This document shows positions 1 to 4,339 of a stretch of 10,468 nt of DNA, one piece after another. Positions within the stretch are counted from its first letter, which is position 1; each line of letters opens with the position of its first letter. The translations under genes and the position numbers were made by a program. The notes beneath the pieces were generated by a model. The model searched no databases and was not told the DNA's origin. It saw only the letters and a list, made by a program, of their open reading frames with translations. This DNA comes from an uncultured Clostridia bacterium (GTDB lineage: Bacteria > Bacillota > Clostridia > Christensenellales > CAG-917), in the NCBI GenBank assembly GCA_946056785.1, contig CAMGKS010000035.1, forward strand, positions 1-10,468, given 5' to 3'.

Positions 1-84
1 GGAATGGAATATACGGGCGGCGGAGCTGCTCATAACAATATGCCGCCGTATATTGCAGTATACATGTGGAGACGTGTAAGTTGA
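1..84 (+). CDS. C-terminal end of a phage tail-collar/tail-fibre-like protein (partial)
   Basis: The first frame is open from the window edge for 27 codons and ends at TGA 82-84. The residues include a glycine-rich GGGAAHNNMPPY run followed by IAVYMWRR. A His-Asn-Asn-Met-Pro-Pro-Tyr motif followed by a hydrophobic strand and a basic end is typical of the extreme C-terminus of phage tail-collar or tail-fibre proteins, and of similar surface proteins in Firmicutes. From this I infer the end of a prophage structural gene or a phage-derived surface protein. The start, full length and neighbours lie outside the window. No clear terminator follows; a TTGACA box overlaps the stop. Confidence 0.6.
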   Translation, partial: GMEYTGGGAAHNNMPPYIAVYMWRRVS

Positions 85-96
85 CAATTATTTTAC

Positions 97-125
97 TTTA
101 CATTATCAATTTAATATTTTATAAT
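97..125 (+). promoter_or_regulatory. Promoter for the licD-family gene
   Basis: A -35 box TTTACA (97-102, 5/6 to consensus) and a perfect -10 box TATAAT (120-125) are separated by 17 nt, predicting a start near 132. A second -35-like TTGACA lies at 81-86 but has only a weak -10 (TATCAA, 104-109). The first pair fits sigma-A best. The message would carry a 5' untranslated leader of about 200 nt before the ATG at 334. Confidence 0.6.
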
Positions 126-165
126 TATATCGTTGCAGAGAAATATTTGCGATGTGTTTATATTT

Positions 166-206
166 GTTAAAGCCTTAAATTTGTTTAAAATCGTTAAAGT
201 CTTAAA
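166..206 (+). repeat. Direct repeat pair in the licD 5' leader
   Basis: GTTAAAGCCTTAAA (166-179) and GTTAAAGTCTTAAA (193-206) differ at one of 14 positions and start 27 nt apart. The second copy also begins a small inverted repeat, CTTAAA 201-206 with TTTAAG 212-217. Related CTTAA cores recur near 233 and 266. They lie in the presumed transcribed leader and could be regulator sites or RNA structure. I recognise no riboswitch class here. Confidence 0.45.
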
Positions 207-333
207 CTCCTTTTAAGTCATTCTGTTACGGACTTAAGCAAAAAATTTTATAGGGCATAGTACGGCTTAAACTTTTATCGCTATGTGATAAATCGTCTGC
301 AATTTGATAAACTAAATTACAAGAGAGGAAATT

Positions 334-1164
334 ATGGCGGAAATAACTGATCTCAATTCTGACAAAAAAGAAATTTTAAATAAATTGCAGAACGGCGCAT
401 TTGAAATATTAAAGCAAGTGGACGAAATATGCCGTAAAAACGATATTAAATATTCACTGTCGTCAGGTTCGCTTTTGGGAGCTGTCAGACATAAAGGTTT
501 TATTCCTTGGGACGACGATATGGATATTTCGATGACAAAGGAAAATTATGACAAGTTTATAGACGTTTGCGTTAAACAGTTTGACGGCATAAGCCTTTTG
601 CATTATACGACAAGAGACAATCCTACGGTGCTTTGGGCAAAAGTCAAAAAAGACGGAACGGTCCTTATCGATAAATACTTTGAAAAGGAAGAAATAAATT
701 ACGGCATAAACATTGACGTATTTCCTGTTTATAGGGTAAGAGATAAAAAGAGCGTAAAAAGGCGTTATAGAATAAAAGCGTCGATTTTCAACGTTATGCA
801 TATTGCTACAAGCAAAGAATACGTAAAAGAAAAAAGAGGTCTTAAACGGATAGTCGTAGCTTTGCTCAGAATGGTTGCACTATTGCTCGGAAGAAAGCGT
901 GTGTGCAAAATGGACGAAAAGTTTTTGCTTAAAGAGCATAAAAAGGGCGGAAGTTTAACGACTGCCGACGTTATATCCAAAAAGAAATTTATGCCGTATT
1001 CGATTTTTGAAGAGTACACCGATTATGAATTCAACGGCGTAAAATTTATGGGTATTAAAGACGCCGATACTTACCTTAAAACGGTATACGGAAACTATAT
1101 GGAATTGCCGCCTGAAGATAAACGTATAACGCATATTGAGCACGTATCTAAACTTGAAATTTAA
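334..1164 (+). CDS. LicD-family phosphotransferase (cholinephosphotransferase-like)
   Basis: This 276-residue protein belongs to the LicD family of nucleotidyltransferase-fold enzymes, which transfer phosphocholine or similar phospho-groups onto cell-surface glycans or teichoic acids. The hallmark lies at residues 44-66: SGSLLGAVRHKGFIPW followed by DDDMDI. Its Gly-Ser loop (45-46) and acidic cluster D60, D61, D62 and D64 would bind metal and nucleotide. NIDVFPV (126-132) and the C-terminal LKTVYGNYMELPPEDKR are also typical. A short hydrophobic stretch lies at about 173-186; there is no signal peptide, so it is probably cytosolic or membrane-associated. The start is supported by a strong ribosome site GAGAGG (323-328), 5 nt before the ATG. 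The donor and acceptor cannot be told from sequence. It stands alone between its own promoter and terminator, next to a phage-like gene end, with no other glycan genes in view. Confidence 0.85.
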   Translation: MAEITDLNSDKKEILNKLQNGAFEILKQVDEICRKNDIKYSLSSGSLLGAVRHKGFIPWDDDMDISMTKENYDKFIDVCVKQFDGISLLHYTTRDNPTVLWAKVKKDGTVLIDKYFEKEEINYGINIDVFPVYRVRDKKSVKRRYRIKASIFNVMHIATSKEYVKEKRGLKRIVVALLRMVALLLGRKRVCKMDEKFLLKEHKKGGSLTTADVISKKKFMPYSIFEEYTDYEFNGVKFMGIKDADTYLKTVYGNYMELPPEDKRITHIEHVSKLEI

Positions 1165-1239
1165 AACTGTTTACGAAGCGTTTAAAGTGCCTGTTGTCAG
1201 TCAAAGCGTTAACTGATTTTTCGGTTTAATAATTTATAC

Positions 1240-1268
1240 AGCCGCAATTTTGCGGCTTTTTTATTTTT
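1240..1268 (+). terminator. Rho-independent terminator after the licD-family gene
   Basis: The 7-bp stem AGCCGCA (1240-1246) / TGCGGCT (1251-1257), with a 4-nt loop, is followed at once by a T-tract (1257-1262, then 1264-1268). It lies 75 nt past the stop at 1164 and clearly ends that transcript. Confidence 0.9.
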
Positions 1269-1450
1269 CTTTCGTAATTTCCTGAATTTTAACGTAGCAA
1301 AACGGATATCTGTCGGGTATAACGTGCTGCGTATCTTTTATGCGGCAAGATTTGTGTTTTCAATAACCGTCAGCAAAACGGAGTTTAAACGGGACGTAAA
1401 AAACATATAAAAACATATATGAATGCGAATCGTTTTAAAAATCGATTTTT
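1269..1450. other. Intergenic stretch without a recognised feature
   Basis: Together with the terminator region this makes a gap of about 300 bp between the LicD-family and radical SAM genes. I see no RNA gene or plus-strand coding sequence. On the minus strand one frame is open for 32 codons ending at TAA (plus coordinates 1261-1263), but it has no ATG, GTG or TTG start and is closed upstream by TGA. At most it is a gene remnant. Confidence 0.4.
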
Positions 1451-1452
1451 TA

Positions 1453-1461
1453 TGATAATAT
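1453..1461 (+). promoter_or_regulatory. Candidate extended -10 promoter of the radical SAM gene
   Basis: TGATAATAT gives a TGn motif followed by TAATAT (1456-1461), ending 6 nt before the ATG at 1468. TATGAT (1451-1456) is an alternative -10. No good -35 is visible. Transcription from TAATAT would begin at or next to the start codon, which fits the absence of a ribosome site there. Confidence 0.35.
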
Positions 1462-1467
1462 ATCGAT

Positions 1468-2385
1468 ATGTACAAATATAACGGATTAAGCGAAAATTTA
1501 ATTTCTGTTTTCGGTGAAAAGGTTTATAAACTTTCATTGGACGGCGGAATGACTTGTCCCAACCGTGACGGCACATTGTCATACGGCGGTTGCATATTTT
1601 GTTCTGACGGCGGAAGCGGAGAGTTTGCCGAACCTTTCTGCGACGATATAGGTTTGCAGATAGAACGCGCAAAAGAAAAAGTTAAGTTTAAAGCAAAAAG
1701 CAAATATATAGCGTATTTTCAAAATTTTTCGAACACGTACGGAGAACCGAGGTTTTTAAAAAAAATTTTTACGGCGGCTATTTCGCACCCCGACGTGGTA
1801 GCTCTTAGCATTGCAACTCGCCCCGACTGTCTTGGAACGGAAGTTTTAAACGTGCTGAAAGATTTAAATAAAATCAAACCGTTATACGTTGAACTCGGTT
1901 TGCAGACGATTCATGATAAAACGGCAAAGTTTATAAATCGAGGATACGACCTTGTCGTATACTTAAAAGCTGTCGAAGAATTAAAAAAAATCGGCATAAA
2001 CGTCGTAACGCATCTGATTTTAGGTTTGCCGGGCGAAACCGAGCAAATGATTTTAGAATCGGTACGTCTTGTCGGACAGTTGACTGACGGCATAAAATTG
2101 CAAAATTTGCAGGTGCTTAAAGGAACGGAACTTGAAAGGCTTTACAATTCAGGACAGGTTAAAGTTTTGGATAAAGAGGAGTATTTAGATTTGCTTTGCA
2201 AATGCATAAAAATTCTGCCACCAAACGTCGTAATTCACCGTCTTACGGGCGACCCGCCTAAGAAGATTCTTGTTGCGCCGCAATGGTGTGCAAATAAAAA
2301 AGATACGTTAAACAGTATTCGCAGAGCGTTTTCTTTGCAAAACGTAGTGCAAGGCGACGATTCAGATGATGAGTTTCGCCTTTAA
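1468..2385 (+). CDS. Radical SAM protein, YhcC/TIGR01212 family
   Basis: This 305-residue protein has the radical SAM [4Fe-4S] cysteine motif in the spaced form of the YhcC family: C30, C42 and C45 (CX11CX2C) within CPNRDGT...GGCIFC. Such enzymes cleave S-adenosylmethionine to a 5'-deoxyadenosyl radical. Further family marks are the VELGLQTIHD stretch (141-150) with INRGYD after it, and the HLILGLPGET loop (182-191). Length is normal for the family (about 300) and the protein should be cytosolic. The substrate of YhcC-type proteins was not established as far as I know, so I give no reaction. The ATG at 1468 has no Shine-Dalgarno sequence; the family N-terminus MYKYN.LSE supports this start. 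It forms its own unit, ending at the terminator at 2458-2520, with no visible functional tie to the CRISPR genes. Confidence 0.85.
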   Translation: MYKYNGLSENLISVFGEKVYKLSLDGGMTCPNRDGTLSYGGCIFCSDGGSGEFAEPFCDDIGLQIERAKEKVKFKAKSKYIAYFQNFSNTYGEPRFLKKIFTAAISHPDVVALSIATRPDCLGTEVLNVLKDLNKIKPLYVELGLQTIHDKTAKFINRGYDLVVYLKAVEELKKIGINVVTHLILGLPGETEQMILESVRLVGQLTDGIKLQNLQVLKGTELERLYNSGQVKVLDKEEYLDLLCKCIKILPPNVVIHRLTGDPPKKILVAPQWCANKKDTLNSIRRAFSLQNVVQGDDSDDEFRL

Positions 2386-2457
2386 AAGTTTATGTTTTGC
2401 CGTCAGCGGCGTATCGTTTTGAATTTTAAATAAGAATAATTTTACTTAAACCAAATT

Positions 2458-2520
2458 GCCTTGTTTTAGTCGATATTTAAATTTGTTATTTATCTTCGAC
2501 TAAGCGGGGCGTTTTTTATT
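2458..2520 (+). terminator. Terminator after the radical SAM gene
   Basis: GCCTTGTTTTAGTCGA (2458-2473) pairs with TCGACTAAGCGGGGC (2496-2510), with a few G-U pairs, one bulged U and a 22-nt A+T-rich loop. A T-tract follows (2512-2517). The perfect core TTAGTCGA/TCGACTAA is 8 bp. The large loop is unusual but the stem and T-run are convincing. Confidence 0.7.
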
Positions 2521-2523
2521 ATA

Positions 2524-2553
2524 TTGACAAATGCGCGTATGTTGTTTTTAAAT
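2524..2553 (+). promoter_or_regulatory. Candidate upstream promoter of the WYL regulator
   Basis: A perfect -35 TTGACA (2524-2529) is followed after 18 nt by TTAAAT (2548-2553, 4/6). It could give a longer message for the regulator with about 120 nt of leader. The octamer AATCTAAA (2551-2558) overlaps the 3' edge of this -10. Confidence 0.35.
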
Positions 2554-2617
2554 CTAAAAACGGAAGTGTTTTTCTCTTTATGAGAACGCAATGACTTAAT
2601 AAAATAATTTATTAATG

Positions 2618-2641
2618 AATTGTCCGTTTTTTTGAACAATT
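2618..2641. promoter_or_regulatory. Inverted repeat, possible operator before the WYL regulator
   Basis: AATTGTCC (2618-2625) and GAACAATT (2634-2641) are inverted repeats matching at 7 of 8 positions around an 8-nt centre. They end 42 nt before the start codon. The half-site TGAATTG recurs at 2659-2665. Position and symmetry suit an operator, perhaps for autoregulation by the adjacent regulator; this is inferred only. Confidence 0.35.
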
Positions 2642-2667
2642 GACTATTTACTTAGTTATGAATTGCG

Positions 2668-2676
2668 TGATAAAAT
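2668..2676 (+). promoter_or_regulatory. Extended -10 promoter at the WYL regulator start
   Basis: TGATAAAAT holds a TGn extension and the -10 TAAAAT (2671-2676, 5/6). Exactly 7 nt separate it from the ATG at 2684, so the message would begin at the start codon (leaderless). The same TGATAAAAT sequence forms the -10 of the CRISPR array promoter at 10270-10278. Confidence 0.45.
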
Positions 2677-2683
2677 CTAAATT

Positions 2684-3670
2684 ATGAGTAGTGTACACAA
2701 TGGACAAAAAATAAGAATTTTGATTCTCTATGAAATTTTAAAAAGCGAAACAGATGAAAATCATAAGCTTACTACAAATGAATTGCTTGAAAAATTGAAA
2801 TCACACGGTTTGCTTTGCGACAGAAAAACGCTTTATGACGATATCGACATTTTAAACGAATACGGCTTCGAGGTTTTGACGGATAAAAGCAAAAGTAATT
2901 CGTATTACGTTGTTTCAAGAGATTTCGAGATTCCCGAACTTAGAATATTAATTGACGCCGTTCAGGCGGCAGGTTTTGTTACTCCGAAAAAAAGCGAGGA
3001 ACTTGTTGATAAGATTGCTACGCTAGGCGGTAAAAATAGAGCCGCTCTTTTAAAAAGCACAACGACGTATAATACTATAAAACATGATAACGAGTCAATT
3101 TTTTATAACGTATCGGCAATTGACGACGGAATTACTTCGAGCCAAAAAATAACTTTTCAGTATTTCGATTACGACGACTTAGGGAAAAGAATTTATAGAT
3201 ATAACGGGGCAAGATATTCTGTTTGTCCGCTGTCTCTTATGATAAACGACAATTTCTATTATCTTTTGGCTTATAGCGACAAAGACAGCGAAATTCGCAA
3301 CTACCGGGTAGACCGAATGGATAAAGTTGAACGTACAAACGAAAAATTCGATTTTAAAGAACTGACTGCCGATTTCAACCCTGAAACGATGCGAAAAAGC
3401 GTTTTCTCTATGTTTTCAGGGCGTCCTCAGAAAGTCGAAATAGAATTTGAAGAATCTCTTCTCGATATAGTTAAGGATAAGTTCGGCGATATACCGATAT
3501 ACGTAAAAGGAAATAGTTATAAGATAATCGAAGAGATTGAAGTCAGTCCGACGTTTTTCGGTTGGTGTACACAGTTCGGAGAGAAATTAAAAATACTGAC
3601 CGAAAAAACTAAAAAGGAATATTTAAATTATCTTTCCAAGATATTGGATAATTATGAAAAAAAGCAATAA
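2684..3670 (+). CDS. WYL-domain transcriptional regulator
   Basis: This 328-residue protein has the three-part layout of WYL regulators. The N-terminal helix-turn-helix spans about 8-77, with TTNELLEKLKS and CDRKTLYDDIDILNEYGF. A WYL domain spans about 145-225, with the family core reading FYYLLAYSDKD and the conserved YRVDRM (207-212). A C-terminal WCX-like extension spans about 245-320. WYL domains sense small ligands or nucleic acid, and such regulators are often encoded beside CRISPR-Cas and other defence loci, as repressors or activators. Here it is the nearest full-size gene upstream of cas9, in the same direction, about 670 bp away. This makes it a candidate regulator of the locus, though this is not shown. 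No Shine-Dalgarno precedes the ATG; the -10 sits 7 nt upstream. The palindrome GTGTACAC occurs in codons 3-5 (2691-2698) and again at 3565-3572. Confidence 0.85.
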   Translation: MSSVHNGQKIRILILYEILKSETDENHKLTTNELLEKLKSHGLLCDRKTLYDDIDILNEYGFEVLTDKSKSNSYYVVSRDFEIPELRILIDAVQAAGFVTPKKSEELVDKIATLGGKNRAALLKSTTTYNTIKHDNESIFYNVSAIDDGITSSQKITFQYFDYDDLGKRIYRYNGARYSVCPLSLMINDNFYYLLAYSDKDSEIRNYRVDRMDKVERTNEKFDFKELTADFNPETMRKSVFSMFSGRPQKVEIEFEESLLDIVKDKFGDIPIYVKGNSYKIIEEIEVSPTFFGWCTQFGEKLKILTEKTKKEYLNYLSKILDNYEKKQ

Positions 3671-3833
3671 TCTTGCTTTAGTCGCTTCGCTTGCTTTGTT
3701 TATGGATTATAGCGGAACTATTGCGTTAAAGATTCGGTTTATGCTTAAAAAATTTACCGCCATGAATATCTTGTCATCAAAATTTGACAGTATTCGACAA
3801 ATTAATCGTAAAAATAATCGTTTTGCGCTTTAA
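3654..3833 (+). CDS. Possible small hydrophobic/basic protein (59 aa)
   Basis: An open frame starts at ATG 3654, inside the last codons of the WYL regulator (17-nt overlap in another frame), and ends at TAA 3831-3833. It reads MKKSNNLALVASLALFMDYS at the N-terminus: two lysines, a hydrophobic run of about ten residues, then mostly basic residues to the end (...INRKNNRFAL). This resembles a signal- or membrane-type N-terminus with a short basic tail. A weak ribosome site, TTGGAT, lies about 6 nt upstream, and the overlap would permit translational coupling to the regulator. I recognise no family. It could equally be the surviving start of a longer membrane protein, or a chance frame in non-coding DNA. 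Confidence 0.35.
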   Translation: MKKSNNLALVASLALFMDYSGTIALKIRFMLKKFTAMNILSSKFDSIRQINRKNNRFAL

Positions 3834-4085
3834 TTCGACTTTTGTTTACGGCATAATGTATATGTCGATTATTGACGAATTTGAAATATGCTTAAAAAAT
3901 TCGAATTTACAGTATTCTGTTTTATATCGCAATTTTGTTTATATTGAAACTCTTAAAAATTGTTTACGTCTTGAACGCAAAAATAGATACTGTATAATTT
4001 ATCGTTAATGCGTTGTCTATAAATAACGTTAAATAAAAAAATTAATAACTAAATTAAAAAACATAAAGAATAAAGCCGAACGCCT
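3834..4085. other. A+T-rich intergenic DNA before cas9
   Basis: I find no supported gene here. A 51-codon frame from ATG 3857 lacks a ribosome site and has no recognisable features. No CRISPR repeat, RNA hairpin with T-tract or mobile-element end is visible in this part. Confidence 0.4.
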
Positions 4086-4087
4086 AT

Positions 4088-4183
4088 GACGAAAGCGAAT
4101 AGAAAAAACCTGATAAAAGCGAAAGAAAAAAATCTGACGAAAGTGAATGGAAAAAACCAGATAAAAGAGAATGGAAAAGAAAA
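4088..4183 (+). repeat. Four imperfect 24-bp purine-rich tandem repeats
   Basis: The units run 4088-4111, 4112-4135, 4136-4159 and 4160-4183, each exactly 24 nt. They start GACGAAAG or GATAAAAG and end in an A-rich run with CCT, TCT, CCA or AAA. Units 1 and 3 (GAC type) resemble each other most, as do 2 and 4 (GAT type), suggesting a duplicated 48-bp pair. The period is a multiple of three. One frame is open from ATG 4086 to TGA 4242-4244 and would give a 52-residue lysine-rich peptide with 8-residue repeats (TKANRKNL, IKAKEKNL, TKVNGKNQ, IKENGKEK). No ribosome site precedes it, and purine-rich DNA has few stops anyway, so I do not call it a gene. Confidence 0.75.
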
Positions 4184-4209
4184 AATAAAAACTCGCTTAA
4201 AGCGAGTTT
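4179..4209 (-). terminator. Terminator of the tracrRNA
   Basis: On the minus strand the stem AAACTCGCT/AGCGAGTTT (plus 4189-4197 and 4201-4209, loop 4198-4200) is followed by a T-rich run, seen on the plus strand as A-tracts at 4181-4190. There is no T-run on the plus strand after the stem, so it works only for minus-strand transcripts. Confidence 0.85.
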
Positions 4210-4297
4210 CTGCACCGATGTGCTACCGTAAAACGGCGATTTGAAAAATTTTTATTTGAACTAATGGTTTAATCTAAATGGTAGTAAATCATTTAGT
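4183..4297 (-). ncRNA. tracrRNA of the type II-A CRISPR system
   Basis: This minus-strand RNA of about 115 nt pairs with the CRISPR repeats so that RNase III can trim them and Cas9 can load the guide. Reading 5' to 3' (decreasing coordinates), it holds the anti-repeat (4290-4254), a short linker with AAAAATTTTT, a nexus-like hairpin GCCGT-TTT-ACGGT (4237-4225), a hairpin GCAC-ATCG-GTGC (4223-4212), and a terminator hairpin with T-run. The GCAC...GGTGC hairpin and the overall order resemble the S. pyogenes tracrRNA. The anti-repeat is complementary to the repeat over 20 unbroken nt in the upper stem, then ACC:GGU, a small bulge, and a lower stem UUCAAAU:GUUUGA including one G-U pair. The ends are predicted: the start from the promoter at 4304-4332, the 3' end from the T-run. 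The gene points away from cas9. Confidence 0.9.
4254..4290 (+). repeat. Degenerate CRISPR repeat (anti-repeat source)
   Basis: On the plus strand this segment matches the array repeat. TTAATCTAAATGGTAGTAAA (4269-4288) is identical over 20 nt, and the 5' part ATTTGAA-CTA-ATGGT resembles GTTTGAG-T-ATGGT with one small insertion and one deletion. Since the array is transcribed on the plus strand, the minus-strand transcript of this copy is the anti-repeat. The mismatches cluster where Cas9 guide duplexes normally carry a bulge. Confidence 0.9.
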
Positions 4298-4303
4298 AAC
4301 AAT

Positions 4304-4332
4304 AATATATAATCTAAAGGGAGAAAAGTCAA
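4304..4332 (-). promoter_or_regulatory. tracrRNA promoter
   Basis: On the minus strand the -35 TTGACT (4332-4327, 5/6), a 17-nt spacer and the -10 TATATT (4309-4304, 5/6) form a near-consensus sigma-A promoter. The predicted start is A at 4297, just before the anti-repeat. It overlaps the cas9 -10 and 5' untranslated region on the other strand. Confidence 0.75.
4308..4313 (+). promoter_or_regulatory. cas operon promoter (-10 box)
   Basis: A perfect TATAAT lies 26 nt before the cas9 ATG, predicting a start near 4321 and a very short leader. At the expected distance the -35 region (4285-4290, TAAATC) is poor and lies in the anti-repeat. The promoter is therefore probably weak alone or needs an activator. 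The -10 shares bases 4308-4309 with the tracrRNA -10 on the opposite strand. Confidence 0.5.
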
Positions 4333-4339
4333 TAGGAAA

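Noticed and set aside
1261..1360. Minus-strand frame of 32 codons ending at TAA 1261-1263 with a protein-like composition
   Set aside because: It has no start codon and is closed by TGA upstream; at most a gene remnant, too short to support.
3661..3679. Inverted repeat AAAGCAA/TTGCTTT at the end of the WYL gene as a terminator
   Set aside because: No T-tract follows and the stem is weak; it also lies in the possible 59-residue frame.
3784..4008. 74-residue plus-strand frame starting with TTG between the WYL gene and cas9
   Set aside because: No ribosome site, rare start codon, and no recognisable motif; probably chance in A+T-rich intergenic DNA.
4310..4328. Second degenerate CRISPR repeat after the anti-repeat (TAATCTAAAGGGAG resembling TAATCTAAATGGTAG)
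   Set aside because: Only nine bases match without a break and the rest is the cas9 promoter/ribosome-site region; kept only as part of the shared octamer observation.
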